NCBI GenBank assembly: GCA_937885645.1
Contig: CALABJ010000016.1
Coordinates: forward strand, 11,543 to 75,542
Source: RGIG4097 sp937885645
GTDB taxonomy: Bacteria; Bacillota; Clostridia; Christensenellales; CAG-917
Direction of reading: 5' to 3'
Length of the DNA: 64,000 bases
Below, piece by piece: positions 1 through 7,850 of this stretch (its first letter is position 1; every line of letters begins with the position of its first letter). The notes under the pieces were generated by a model. That model worked only from the letters and a program-made list of their open reading frames with translations. It was not told where the DNA came from and made no database searches. The translations under genes and the position numbers were made by a program.

Positions 1-1
1 A

Positions 2-151
2 AGCAGGTTAAAGAGTCTGGGTCGTAAACGCCCCCCGACTCGGCTCACAACGGACGGCAACTGCCGACCGTACAAGGAGTTTCGGCACTTTCGCACTCTC
101 AAAAAAATGTGGGTCGATTTTTCGCCTATGGGGGCGGTTAGGGTGTCGTAA
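2..151 (+). CDS. Possible C-terminal end of a gene entering from the left
   Basis: One frame is open from the window edge to a TAA at 149-151, giving about 49 basic residues (start SRLKSLGRKRPPTRL). It could be the tail of a mobilisation gene of the element that carries the recombinase downstream. The window holds too little to name a family, and an open stretch of this length can occur by chance. No function is assigned. Confidence 0.18.
   Translation, partial: SRLKSLGRKRPPTRLTTDGNCRPYKEFRHFRTLKKMWVDFSPMGAVRVS
50..71. repeat. Inverted repeat near element genes
   Basis: ACGG-A-CGGCA (50-59) is mirrored by TGCCG-A-CCGT (62-71) around a two-base centre. It is probably a protein site or small hairpin of the integrative element. 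There is no T-run, so it is not a clear terminator. Confidence 0.35.
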
Positions 152-163
152 ATATCAAAAATG

Positions 164-188
164 CCCTGTTTTCAAAGGAAAAACAGGG
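164..188. repeat. 9-bp hairpin upstream of the small element ORF
   Basis: CCCTGTTTT (164-172) pairs with AAAACAGGG (180-188) around a 7-base loop. It lies 49 bases before the ATG at 237. It lacks a following T-run, so it may be an operator or leader hairpin rather than a terminator. Confidence 0.4.
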
Positions 189-236
189 TGTCACGATAGG
201 CGTCAAAACAACACAACGATAAAAGGAGATGGGATT

Positions 237-458
237 ATGGAGTTTTGGAAAAATTGGAATATCGAAGAATTGAACAGAAGATACGAAAGAAGAATGAAAA
301 GATTAGAAGAAGAAAATGATGAAACTTCCCGTTATGCAATTGGATATGCGTATAAGGTTGACGGCGTAATATATCCCGTATGCGCCTACTTTCCTATGGG
401 CAATTTCGATGAAGCTGACAAGAAAATTAAATACCTTATTTCAGGAGGCAAAAAGTGA
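237..458 (+). CDS. Small charged protein of the integrative element
   Basis: 73 residues preceded by a strong AGGAG at a proper distance, so translation is likely. The N-terminal third is a charged helix (EELNRRYERRMKRLEEEN) and the rest is mixed. No family is recognised. It sits 125 bases upstream of the serine recombinase in the same direction, in the place where small accessory ORFs of Tn4451/Tn1549-like elements often lie. A role as a recombination or regulatory helper is only inferred from position. Its TGA overlaps a possible GTG start of a 23-codon ORF. Confidence 0.6.
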   Translation: MEFWKNWNIEELNRRYERRMKRLEEENDETSRYAIGYAYKVDGVIYPVCAYFPMGNFDEADKKIKYLISGGKK

Positions 459-526
459 AAAAGAAACCGAAAAATTTTCAAAAAAGTGCTGGACTTTTCG
501 CAAGAATTTTGGTATGTTGTGGTTGA
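455..526 (+). CDS. Possible 23-residue peptide coupled to the preceding ORF
   Basis: A GTG at 455-457 overlaps the TGA of the 73-residue ORF (GTGA). It has AGGAGG at 443-448, seven bases upstream. The peptide would be basic then hydrophobic, starting MKKKPKNFQKSAG and ending ILVCCG. The ribosome site is the best evidence. It may also be a decayed gene start, because no longer frame continues. Confidence 0.3.
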   Translation: MKKKPKNFQKSAGLFARILVCCG

Positions 527-583
527 GTCCTATTCGGTTGAATTTTCAAGAGCGACACCTCGCTCGAAAGGAGAAATAGGATT

Positions 584-2269
584 ATGAAAACAACCGAAAT
601 GAATAAAAATTTAATAACTGCTCTTTACTGCCGTTTGTCCCAAGAGGATGAACAGCAAGGCGAATCCAACAGCATTACCAATCAGAAATTGATATTGCAG
701 AAGTATGCCGAAGACCACCGCTTTCCAAACATCCGCTTTTATATCGATGACGGATATTCGGGTGCAAACTTCAACCGCCCGGATTTCAAGCGAATGATGT
801 CAGACGTGGAGAACGGAAAGGTCGGAATCGTTATCGTAAAAGACCAATCCCGACTCGGCAGAGATTATTTGCAGACGGGAATGCTGATGGAGATAACCTT
901 CCCACAATACGACGTGCGTTTTATTGCCGTAAACGATGGTGTGGATAGCATCAACGGTGTAAGCGATTTTTCAGGAATAAAGAATTACTTCAACGATTTC
1001 TATGCCCGTGACACAAGCCGAAAAATACGAGCCGTACAAAAAGCTAAAGGCGAACGTGGCGAAAGAGTCGGAACGACCATACCATACGGATACTTAAAAA
1101 ATCCCGAATACAAGGGTAATCAAAAGGAACACCCGTTGCTTATAGTCGATCCCGAAACCGCACCTATCGTAAAACGGATATTCGATATGTACGCAAGCGG
1201 AATAGGCATCGTAAAAATCTGTGATATTCTCTCAAAAGAGAAAATCATATCGCCAAGCGTTTATATCTTCCAACGGACAGGCGGTAGAATCGGAAAACCG
1301 GATCTCACACGACCATATCACTGGGCGCAGAACAGCGTTCGCAAGATGTTATCCAATCAAGAGTATGTTGGCGATACAGTCAATTTCAAGACTTATACCA
1401 AGTCCAACAAGCTCAAGAAAAGGCTGAAAAACTCACCCGAAAATATCCTTGTTTTCAGAGATACGCATGAGGCGATCATTGACAGAAAAACTTTTGACAT
1501 AGTCCAACGGCACTTTGCAGGACGGAAACGCCCCGACAAGCAAGGCGAGATGGATAAGTATGCAGGTTATCTCTTCTGCGGTGAATGCGGAAAACGCTTA
1601 TATCTCCATAGGTCAAAATCGTTTGACGAATCCAAGAATAACTTTATGTGTGGTGGATATCAAAGCCGAACTACCGATTGCACCTCGCATTATATCCGTG
1701 AAAGCGTGCTTGATGAAATCGTACTGCGGAATCTTCGTCAGGTAACTGAATTCGCAAGAGAACGTACCGAGGAATTCTACGCAATGGCAACCGCTAACGG
1801 CGAAGCTGAAGCCGAGAGATTTTATAAGGCGGCAAAAAGAGAAAAACAGCAGCTTGAAAAGCGTATCAAGGAGCTTGACAATATCATCCGATGCTTATAC
1901 GAGGATAGAGTCTGCGGAAGAATCACTCCCGAACGCTACGATACAATGGCAAGTGGATACGAGCAAGAGCAAACCACATTAAAAGAAAAGCTGATAGCCG
2001 TGAACGACGGTATCAGCAAAATGGATATGCGAGATAATTGCATCAGGGAATTCATTGCAAAGGCAAAACAGTATATTGAGATGCCTACGCTGACACCCGA
2101 ACTGCTCCGAGTATTTATCCGTAAGATAGAAGTCTTTGAGAAAATGGAAAAATACTCAAGGAAAGTCGGCAATCTCATCAATATCCACTATGCATTCCAA
2201 CTTCCCGAACAGGACGGAATGCCGATACTCAAGATGCTACTTCTAAGCAATATGAGAGAAACTGCGTAA
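584..2269 (+). CDS. Large serine recombinase (DUF4368 type)
   Basis: 561-residue site-specific recombinase expected to excise and integrate the mobile element through a serine-DNA intermediate. The N-terminal resolvase domain carries the nucleophile in YCRLSQ (Ser19) and the KDQSRLGRD motif. A recombinase domain follows (about 165-290), then a zinc ribbon (CGECG near 330 and a later CGG...C), a coiled coil (about 405-480) and a C-terminal DUF4368-like segment. Length and order match TnpX/Tn1549-type enzymes. GGAG precedes the ATG. It is the last gene before a perfect terminator hairpin and then the host gene thiN, so the element's right end should lie just downstream. Confidence 0.93.
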   Translation: MKTTEMNKNLITALYCRLSQEDEQQGESNSITNQKLILQKYAEDHRFPNIRFYIDDGYSGANFNRPDFKRMMSDVENGKVGIVIVKDQSRLGRDYLQTGMLMEITFPQYDVRFIAVNDGVDSINGVSDFSGIKNYFNDFYARDTSRKIRAVQKAKGERGERVGTTIPYGYLKNPEYKGNQKEHPLLIVDPETAPIVKRIFDMYASGIGIVKICDILSKEKIISPSVYIFQRTGGRIGKPDLTRPYHWAQNSVRKMLSNQEYVGDTVNFKTYTKSNKLKKRLKNSPENILVFRDTHEAIIDRKTFDIVQRHFAGRKRPDKQGEMDKYAGYLFCGECGKRLYLHRSKSFDESKNNFMCGGYQSRTTDCTSHYIRESVLDEIVLRNLRQVTEFARERTEEFYAMATANGEAEAERFYKAAKREKQQLEKRIKELDNIIRCLYEDRVCGRITPERYDTMASGYEQEQTTLKEKLIAVNDGISKMDMRDNCIREFIAKAKQYIEMPTLTPELLRVFIRKIEVFEKMEKYSRKVGNLINIHYAFQLPEQDGMPILKMLLLSNMRETA

Positions 2270-2276
2270 AAAAGCA

Positions 2277-2307
2277 GTACACGGAAGGCAAAATGCCTTC
2301 CGTGTAC
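2277..2307 (+). terminator. Perfect 13-bp hairpin after the recombinase
   Basis: GTACACGGAAGGC (2277-2289) and GCCTTCCGTGTAC (2295-2307) enclose the loop AAAAT, eight bases after the recombinase stop. No long T-run follows directly. It could be a terminator or part of the element end. Confidence 0.65.
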
Positions 2308-2354
2308 ATACCGCCCCGAATTCTCCGTTAAGAACACAACGGAAAATGGTCGGG

Positions 2355-2384
2355 TTTTTTGTTTACTTTATTTTTTGTTTACTT
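2355..2384. repeat. 14-bp direct repeat at element/host junction
   Basis: TTTTTTGTTTACTT occurs at 2355-2368 and again at 2371-2384, with TA between. The second copy contains the thiN stop codon (2379-2381). A short direct duplication exactly where element sequence gives way to a host gene is a candidate attachment-site trace. Simple slippage in T-rich DNA is the alternative. Confidence 0.4.
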
Positions 2385-2975
2385 GTTGTGGCAAAACACC
2401 AGCACTGCCCCTTGTGTCACTTTGAAAGACACTGTCTTTTGGCAGGTGACGTTGGACACTCCTCTTGTGTCAATGGGGGTCAAAGTCAAGTTGTCAAGAG
2501 GATATTCAAGGCCAACAGACTCCGTCACAGTGGCACTGCCACCATAGGGCAATATAGACAAGGTCGTGCCTTCGGGCAAATGGTAGCAACCCACACCTTT
2601 TTCAAAGTGCACCACAAAGTCTTTTTCCACTGCTCTTGCCTTTGCCCCCAAACTGTCTGCAAGGGCAAGCAAGGTCAAATTGCCAAGGACGTGATCCTGT
2701 CTTCCGCCAAAGACTCCGTAAAAGTCTATGGCGTCTGCGCCGAATTTTTCTATTGTGCTCTTGACGGCGAGAGTGCCGTCTGTGTCGTTTTTCTTTGGAT
2801 TGTGGCGGATGATTTCCACTCCCTCTGAAGTTGAAGAAAAGGAGTCAAAATCCCCAACCAAAAGATGGGGTGTCACAGGACACACCGTCATACCTCCGTC
2901 AGCGCACACCACTTTGTCTGCGCCTTCAAAAAAATCCACTTTTGAACCGCTATTCAAAAAAATCGCTACCTTCAT
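2379..2975 (-). CDS. thiN: Thiamine pyrophosphokinase
   Basis: 198 residues. It transfers pyrophosphate from ATP to thiamine, making the cofactor TPP in the cytoplasm. Family motifs are in order: CADGG (24-28), GDFDS (42-46), KNDTD (62-66), the GGRQDH block (about 89-94) and C-terminal TRGVSN. Length is normal. There is no ribosome site. A -10 TAAAAT ends six bases before the ATG, so the mRNA should be leaderless. The 3' end abuts the recombinase element, but the reading frame is complete. The neighbouring hydrolase gene diverges from it. Confidence 0.93.
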   Translation of the reverse strand: MKVAIFLNSGSKVDFFEGADKVVCADGGMTVCPVTPHLLVGDFDSFSSTSEGVEIIRHNPKKNDTDGTLAVKSTIEKFGADAIDFYGVFGGRQDHVLGNLTLLALADSLGAKARAVEKDFVVHFEKGVGCYHLPEGTTLSILPYGGSATVTESVGLEYPLDNLTLTPIDTRGVSNVTCQKTVSFKVTQGAVLVFCHNK

Positions 2976-2981
2976 AAGACA

Positions 2982-3009
2982 ATTTTAACACAAAAACATA
3001 GTTTTTCAA
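2982..3009 (-). promoter_or_regulatory. thiN promoter giving a leaderless mRNA
   Basis: Minus-strand TTGAAA (3004-3009), 16-base spacer, TAAAAT (2982-2987). Six bases (2976-2981) separate the -10 from the ATG at 2975, so transcription should start at the ATG. Confidence 0.7.
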
Positions 3010-3029
3010 GCAAAAAAAGAAGATAAGAG

Positions 3030-3058
3030 TTGAATTTGGTTTTTTCCTGTGCTAAAAT
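3030..3058 (+). promoter_or_regulatory. Sigma-A promoter of the alpha/beta hydrolase
   Basis: TTGAAT (3030-3035), 17-base spacer, TAAAAT (3053-3058) preceded by TG. A GGGAGG ribosome site follows before the ATG at 3083. Confidence 0.75.
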
Positions 3059-3082
3059 CAATTTACTAAAGGGAGGTGCGTT

Positions 3083-4006
3083 ATGCAACAGTTCAAGTTG
3101 AAGAGTTTTGACGGCTATGAAATTTTTGTCACGCTGTGGGATGACGTGTCCTCACCAAAAGGTGTCATCCAACTCTGTCACGGCATGAGTGAATATGCAG
3201 GCATGTACGATATGCTTGCCACCTATCTCAACAGCCGTGGATATATCTGCTTTGCAGACGACCACCGTGGACACGGCAGGACTGAAAGTGACAAGGACCG
3301 TGGCAGACACCCCGGCAACGTCTTCAAAAAGACCCTTAATGACCAACTCTTTTTCCGCGAGTGGCTCATTGAGAAATATTCCCTCCCCGTGTTCTTCTAT
3401 GGACACAGTTATGGCTCATTCATCGGTCAGGCATTTGCCCAGGCAGGCACAGACTGCAAGGCTATCGGCCTTGGTGGCACTGGATACTGCAACCCCGCTT
3501 TCGCCCTTGGCAAGGTGGCAGTTGCGCCCATAGCCCTTGTGGCAGGCAAATGGCGTCCTAAATTCCTCTTGAAGGTTGGGGACAAAATGATGAGATACAA
3601 AGGGGACAACTTCCCTTGCGCTTGGCTCTCTCGTGACCCCGAGTGGCGCAAGAAGCACATCGAGGATCAGTATTCACAAGCCAATATGAGCGTGGGCTTC
3701 TCCTTCCATATGATGAACGAGACAAGCAAACTCTACTCAAAGAAATCCGCCTCACACCTCACCCCTATGACCTCAATCGGTATGTTCTGTGGGGACAAGG
3801 ACCCTGTGGGTGGCAACGGCAAAGGCGTGAAAAAACTGGACAAATTCTACAAGAAGTACGGCATAAACACCGAAATGCACCTCTACCCCGGTGGCAGACA
3901 CGAAATGCACGGCGAAACCAACCGCGAAGAAGTGTGGAAAGACATCGCCGACTTCTTTGACAAATTCATCATCTACAGCCAAACCACCATAGACGACCTT
4001 ATGTAA
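3083..4006 (+). CDS. Alpha/beta hydrolase, monoglyceride-lipase-like (serine aminopeptidase S33 family)
   Basis: 307 residues without a signal peptide, so cytoplasmic. It probably hydrolyses acylglycerols or other esters. The oxyanion segment CHGMSEY (about 32-38) and the HRGHGRS-like ADDHRGHGRT (58-67) are typical of lysophospholipase/monoglyceride lipases. The nucleophile is Ser109 in GHSYGS. The acid is likely in CGDKDP and the histidine in GGRHEMH near the C-terminus. GGGAGG precedes the start. It is monocistronic with its own promoter and a shared terminator. The substrate cannot be read from sequence. Confidence 0.88.
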   Translation: MQQFKLKSFDGYEIFVTLWDDVSSPKGVIQLCHGMSEYAGMYDMLATYLNSRGYICFADDHRGHGRTESDKDRGRHPGNVFKKTLNDQLFFREWLIEKYSLPVFFYGHSYGSFIGQAFAQAGTDCKAIGLGGTGYCNPAFALGKVAVAPIALVAGKWRPKFLLKVGDKMMRYKGDNFPCAWLSRDPEWRKKHIEDQYSQANMSVGFSFHMMNETSKLYSKKSASHLTPMTSIGMFCGDKDPVGGNGKGVKKLDKFYKKYGINTEMHLYPGGRHEMHGETNREEVWKDIADFFDKFIIYSQTTIDDLM

Positions 4007-4031
4007 ACGTATCTTGCTTTGCAAGAAATAA

Positions 4032-4057
4032 AAAAGGCACTCATTCGAGTGCCTTTT
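4032..4057. terminator. Bidirectional terminator between convergent genes
   Basis: AAAAGGCACTC (4032-4042) and GAGTGCCTTTT (4047-4057), loop ATTC, with T-rich sequence on the right and A-rich on the left. It serves the hydrolase (+) and the GtrA-like gene (-). Confidence 0.85.
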
Positions 4058-4072
4058 ATTATTATCAAAATC

Positions 4073-4795
4073 TTATTCTTGGTCTGCGGCGGCTTCTTCC
4101 ACTGCAGGTGCTTCGGTTTCTTCTGCGGGGGTGTCAAGGACGTCTTCTGCAGGGGTTTCTGCGTCTTCAACTGCTTCTGCTGTTTCATCGGCAGGTGCTT
4201 CTTCGCTTTCCTCTTTCTTTTCTTCCTTGTGGCGCATAATGACAAACTTGTCCATAAGGAACACGATAACAAAGTCTGCCATGCTATACATAATCATTGA
4301 GATTGTATATGCCCAATCACCAAGAACGCCATTTGATGCTTTGAGGAGTGCATCGCCAAGAGGTGTTCCAATGATGGTTTCAACAATGATAAGCACAACA
4401 ACCATGATTGTGTATGATACTGCACTGAAAATCTTGTTGTTGTTTGCATTGAATGTCTTTTTGCGGTTCATAACAAAAGAAATAACCTTTGCTACGATGT
4501 TTGCGACGAGGAATGAAATGAAAAGTCCAAGTGCCTGAGGCTCGAAGGGCCAAATATTGACCACTTGGTCAAGGCTCTTAAGCGCAACGTTGAAGATTGC
4601 TTGCACTGCAAGTTGTGACACAAATGCAAGAATTGAGAACACCATAAACAAAATAGCTTGCATTAAGGTTTTGTGGGTGTTTACATAATCAACTGCCTTT
4701 TTCACTTTGGGATGTTTGTCAACATAAGCGTTCCACTTTGTGCCAAACTTTGCTTTCATTTCTGCGATTTTTTCTTTGAGTGTTGAGTTTGCCAT
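4073..4795 (-). CDS. GtrA-like membrane protein with acidic C-terminal tail
   Basis: 240 residues. Four membrane segments lie between about 45 and 185. The segment FVMNRKKTF matches the conserved NR-x-x-TF signature of GtrA/DPMS proteins, which move or anchor polyprenyl-linked sugars in envelope glycosylation. The N-terminus is a charged cytoplasmic helix. The last 50 residues are almost entirely Glu, Ala, Pro and Thr, an unusual extension for the family (normally about 130-160 residues). GGGAGAG precedes the ATG. It is monocistronic with a consensus promoter that overlaps an inverted repeat. The transported lipid is unknown. Confidence 0.78.
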   Translation of the reverse strand: MANSTLKEKIAEMKAKFGTKWNAYVDKHPKVKKAVDYVNTHKTLMQAILFMVFSILAFVSQLAVQAIFNVALKSLDQVVNIWPFEPQALGLFISFLVANIVAKVISFVMNRKKTFNANNNKIFSAVSYTIMVVVLIIVETIIGTPLGDALLKASNGVLGDWAYTISMIMYSMADFVIVFLMDKFVIMRHKEEKKEESEEAPADETAEAVEDAETPAEDVLDTPAEETEAPAVEEAAADQE

Positions 4796-4824
4796 ATTGC
4801 TCTCTCCCTATATTTATCTTGATT

Positions 4825-4853
4825 ATTATATCAAAAGCCACTTTAATAGTCAA
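4825..4853 (-). promoter_or_regulatory. Promoter of the GtrA-like gene
   Basis: Minus-strand TTGACT (4848-4853), exactly 17 bases, TATAAT (4825-4830). The left arm of the 4836-4873 inverted repeat falls inside the spacer. Confidence 0.85.
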
Positions 4854-4873
4854 TAGGACATTTTAAAGTGGCT
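4836..4873. repeat. 11-bp inverted repeat overlapping a promoter
   Basis: AGCCACTTTAA (4836-4846) and TTAAAGTGGCT (4863-4873) are separated by 16 bases. One arm lies between the -35 and -10 of the GtrA-like gene. On the plus strand CTTTT follows. It may be an operator or a weak second terminator after dfx. Confidence 0.55.
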
Positions 4874-4883
4874 CTTTTCGGCA

Positions 4884-4915
4884 AAAAAATCCACCGCACT
4901 GAGTTTTAGTGCGGT
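4884..4915 (-). terminator. dfx terminator
   Basis: ACCGCACT and AGTGCGGT (4893-4900 and 4908-4915) form an 8-bp stem. In the minus direction it is followed by GGATTTTTTT. Confidence 0.85.
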
Positions 4916-4956
4916 CAAATTATGGTCACAAAATGGGGTTCATTTGGCAGTTAATT

Positions 4957-5322
4957 TTACAAATTCACCATCCAAAGTCCGTGCAAGTTGCAGTAGGCAT
5001 ACACCGCAACGGGCATACCTATGGGGTGGAATCTGGCAGAGGGGCTGTCAAGACAGACTTGTCTCAGTCCTCCACGCAAAGTTTCCACGTAAATCCAGTC
5101 GATATGGTGAGTGTCAATCATAGGGTGCTCAATCTTGCCCACTCTCACCACAAGCTCGTCGCCGTCCCTTTCAACCACGGGAAGGTGTTTCTCCCAGCCC
5201 TCGTCGTAGGAGTTGTGCACTTTCAGAGGTTGCATCTTTTCACCGCAACAGTGAAGCCCTGCCCCTGAGCCGTTTGTCACGCCGACCACCGTATTACAAT
5301 GGCGGCAGAAGAAGAATTTTGA
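4957..5322 (-). CDS. dfx: Desulfoferrodoxin (superoxide reductase)
   Basis: 121 residues from the ATG that has GGAGG eight bases upstream; an in-frame ATG 33 bases earlier lacks a site. It reduces superoxide to peroxide without making oxygen, a typical anaerobe defence. The N-terminal desulforedoxin domain has C7-x-x-C10 and CC at 26-27 for the FeCys4 centre. The catalytic domain shows the His/Cys ligands in EKHLPV, EHPMIDTHHI and CNLHG. All ligands of both iron centres are present. It is monocistronic, with a consensus promoter and a strong terminator. Confidence 0.93.
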   Translation of the reverse strand, partial: SKFFFCRHCNTVVGVTNGSGAGLHCCGEKMQPLKVHNSYDEGWEKHLPVVERDGDELVVRVGKIEHPMIDTHHIDWIYVETLRGGLRQVCLDSPSARFHPIGMPVAVYAYCNLHGLWMVNL

Positions 5323-5402
5323 CATAAGTTTTTCCTCCGTTGTCATAGAATACAAGTCGCAGATTGCGTGCTTTCGCTCGCTTTCATCATTCTAGTGATT
5401 TC

Positions 5403-5431
5403 ATTATACAGTATGCAAAAACTCATATCAA
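5403..5431 (-). promoter_or_regulatory. dfx promoter
   Basis: Minus-strand TTGATA (5426-5431), 17 bases, TATAAT (5403-5408). It leaves a leader of about 70 bases before the ATG at 5322. Confidence 0.8.
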
Positions 5432-5495
5432 TAGCGACGTCAGCATTTCTCCGCCTATTTGACTGCACTGCTGTGCGGTTTTTTCAACAGGTGTA

Positions 5496-5528
5496 TAAAA
5501 AAACGCAGCCCCAACGGACTGCGTCTTT
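5496..5528 (-). terminator. Terminator of the M28 peptidase gene
   Basis: ACGCAG (5503-5508) and CTGCGT (5519-5524) form the stem. A seven-base T-run follows in the minus direction. Confidence 0.7.
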
Positions 5529-5542
5529 AATAGGAAGGTTGA

Positions 5543-6802
5543 TTATTCATCTTTGCCGAAGCGGTTGTCGAAGTTTTCAAGACACTTCACTGCCGCTGCA
5601 AAACAATCTGCAAGGCCTTGCATATTCAGGTTGTCATAGGTGTCGTACACTGTGTGATAATACTTTTCAATGATGTGGTTGAGGCCTGTGACACCGGTTG
5701 CTCTAAAGCCTGCTTGTGCAAATGCTGCACTATCGGTTGCTCCGCCGAAGGGAGGCACCATACCCTTTGTGCAGTGAATGCCAAGCTCTGCTGCTGCTTC
5801 CATAAAGGAGTCGCTGACTTCCTTGTCTGCCTTCACCGTGCCGTTGAGGTCACGATAGTTGACTGCAAGATATTTGGGGTCGTGGATTGTGTCAAATGAA
5901 TAAATCCAAGTGGGAACGTCGTCAAACTCGCCTTTGTGTGCTTCGCACCATGCCTTTGCGCCACGGAGACCTGCTTCTTCTGAGCCTGTGAGGATGACAC
6001 CAACTTCGGTGTGTTCAAACTCAATTCCTTCATCGTGAAGTGCTTTCAAGATTGCCACTGAAATAAGGCAAGCGGTCAGGTTGTCGTTTGCGCCGTCAAC
6101 GACGGTCTTTTCATCCCAAAGATAGTACATTGCAACGCAAGAGGGCACAAATGCCAACACTGCAAAGCCGGTGTAATAGAGACCTTCGCCGTAAATCAAG
6201 GGGCTTGCAACGCCAACGTAGCACTTGGTGACGATGGTTGCTGCGATGCAAAGAGCAAATGAGATCAATGCGCCAACGACTGCTGAAATCATAACTGCAT
6301 CGTGGACTGCGCCGTTAAACTTGTGGTTGAAAGGCCAGTTCCAAGCGGCGTCGGGGTGGCCGTTGAAGAACACTCTGCCCTTCACTTCACCAGTACACTT
6401 CTTGATGGCGGTGACGTTTGAGCCTATCTTTTCAGGGAACAATTTGTCAACAACTTTCTTGTAGAAGCCAAATTGCAGGAACATAATTGCAAAGCCTAGT
6501 ACGTAAAGTATGACGCCAAGGACGGGGATGAAGAAGAACGAAATCATGCCAAGAAGTGCGCAAGTGACGGTGATGTAGATCCAACCCATAAATGAGCCGG
6601 GGTTTTCCTTGTAGTGTTCCACTTCACTGCGTTCACAACCGCATTGATTTTTCAAGACGTCTGCAAAATATTCGCAGGCCATTCTTTCACCATCACTGCC
6701 GGGATCACGCTTGGGCATAGTTGTGCAGACGTGTTTGATTGCGTCAGCCATATACTGTGCGTGGGCTTCTTTGTTGTTGATAATCTTTGATAAATCAGCC
6801 AT
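5543..6802 (-). CDS. Membrane-embedded M28-type zinc metallopeptidase
   Basis: 419 residues. It is predicted to cleave peptides at the membrane. The metal-site motifs of the M28 aminopeptidase fold are visible: GHPDAAW (H149, D151), GANDN (bridging D240), GSEEAG (E275-E276), GATDSAA (D357) and YHTVYDT (H383). Two membrane helices lie at about 75-112. Two more (about 166-192 and 205-228) are inserted inside the catalytic domain, between the HxD strand and the bridging aspartate. The start has AAGGAG. It is monocistronic. M28 rather than M20 is chosen from the GSEEAG spacing; the substrate is unknown. Confidence 0.8.
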   Translation of the reverse strand: MADLSKIINNKEAHAQYMADAIKHVCTTMPKRDPGSDGERMACEYFADVLKNQCGCERSEVEHYKENPGSFMGWIYITVTCALLGMISFFFIPVLGVILYVLGFAIMFLQFGFYKKVVDKLFPEKIGSNVTAIKKCTGEVKGRVFFNGHPDAAWNWPFNHKFNGAVHDAVMISAVVGALISFALCIAATIVTKCYVGVASPLIYGEGLYYTGFAVLAFVPSCVAMYYLWDEKTVVDGANDNLTACLISVAILKALHDEGIEFEHTEVGVILTGSEEAGLRGAKAWCEAHKGEFDDVPTWIYSFDTIHDPKYLAVNYRDLNGTVKADKEVSDSFMEAAAELGIHCTKGMVPPFGGATDSAAFAQAGFRATGVTGLNHIIEKYYHTVYDTYDNLNMQGLADCFAAAVKCLENFDNRFGKDE

Positions 6803-6829
6803 AATTTTCTCCTTAATCTTTGTGTTTTT

Positions 6830-6858
6830 ATTCTACCACACCGAGGAAACTATTTCAA
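6830..6858 (-). promoter_or_regulatory. Promoter of the M28 peptidase gene
   Basis: Minus-strand TTGAAA (6853-6858), 17 bases, TAGAAT (6830-6835). Confidence 0.75.
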
Positions 6859-6946
6859 TAGTAAATTATTTTTATTTTAAAATAAGGGATTTTCTTCGAT
6901 TTTTAGGTTAAAAATCTTGCTTTTGACCGTAGATTTCAACTCACGT

Positions 6947-6975
6947 TTGCCAATTTCAACCTTTTATGCTAATAT
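6947..6975 (+). promoter_or_regulatory. Promoter giving a leaderless mRNA for the YczE-like gene
   Basis: TTGCCA (6947-6952), 17 bases, TAATAT (6970-6975) with an extended TGC. The ATG at 6982 follows after six bases and there is no ribosome site. Confidence 0.7.
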
Positions 6976-6981
6976 AAAAAT

Positions 6982-7824
6982 ATGCAAAAGAAACTTTCAT
7001 CACCACTAATTAAAAAATCAGGCGAATTGAACTGGTTGCTGGGGGCGCTCTTGGTGTCCTTGGGCGTGGCTATATGCAACCGTGCGGACCTTGGAGTCAG
7101 CATGATTGCCGCCCCTGCATTTATAATCCACGATGCCCTTCTACAAGTGACCGACGTCTTGTCAATCGGAGTCCTAGAATATCTGGTGCAAGGCTTTATC
7201 ATTCTTTTGACCTGCCTCATAATAAAAAGATTCAACTGGCGCTATCTGCTGTCCTTTTTGACTGCAGTCATATACGGCTATTTCATCGATATGTGGATGC
7301 TCATCATCGGCACTGAACCCTTTGATGCGTTGTGGTTGCGCTGGATTATGCTGATTGTTGGTGACATAGTCACCGCAGTGGGTGTGGCTTTCTTCTTCCG
7401 TACCTACCTCCCCGTCGAAGCATACGAACTTTGCGTGCACGAAATTGTTCGAGTACGCAAATTCAACTTCCGCAAAGTGAAATGGATTTTTGACTTCTCT
7501 TGCCTTGGAGTGTCCATCATCCTTGCGTTTTCATTGTTCGGAGACGTGACCACCTTTGACTGGAGCAAAATCTACACCCACTCTTTCCACCATATCGGCC
7601 TTGGCACAATCGTCACCACCATAATAAGCGCACCCATCATACACCTATCAGGGAAAGTGATTGGCGTATTCCATGGCGAAGACCCTCTGTTCAAGCCTTT
7701 GCACAAGCTCCTTCTTCTCCAAGACAAGGCGGAAAAGAATAGGATAGAAGCTGTGGAAACAACTGACGAGGTTGAAGAAGTATTTGCAGAAACAGCCTCC
7801 TCTCAGCCTTGCGACGAAAAATAA
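6982..7824 (+). CDS. YczE/YitT-like membrane protein (DUF6198 type)
   Basis: 280 residues with about five membrane helices. The N-terminal block GALLVSLGVAICNRADLGVS resembles YczE/YitT family proteins, whose biochemical role is not established (small-molecule transport is often proposed). The C-terminal 45 residues are charged and acidic. There is no Shine-Dalgarno. A TAATAT -10 lies six bases before the ATG, so translation is probably from a leaderless transcript. It is monocistronic, ending at a terminator shared with the convergent transporter gene. Confidence 0.65.
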   Translation: MQKKLSSPLIKKSGELNWLLGALLVSLGVAICNRADLGVSMIAAPAFIIHDALLQVTDVLSIGVLEYLVQGFIILLTCLIIKRFNWRYLLSFLTAVIYGYFIDMWMLIIGTEPFDALWLRWIMLIVGDIVTAVGVAFFFRTYLPVEAYELCVHEIVRVRKFNFRKVKWIFDFSCLGVSIILAFSLFGDVTTFDWSKIYTHSFHHIGLGTIVTTIISAPIIHLSGKVIGVFHGEDPLFKPLHKLLLLQDKAEKNRIEAVETTDEVEEVFAETASSQPCDEK

Positions 7825-7850
7825 ATTGACGAAAATAAGACCTAAACGTA

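Noticed and set aside
237..526. Toxin-antitoxin pair before the recombinase
   Set aside because: The GTGA coupling looks suggestive, but neither small product resembles a toxin or antitoxin family, and the second is only 23 codons.
4019..4538. Plus-strand frames over the GtrA-like gene
   Set aside because: They are antisense reflections of the acidic tail codons. GtrA has a promoter, ribosome site and family motif on the minus strand.
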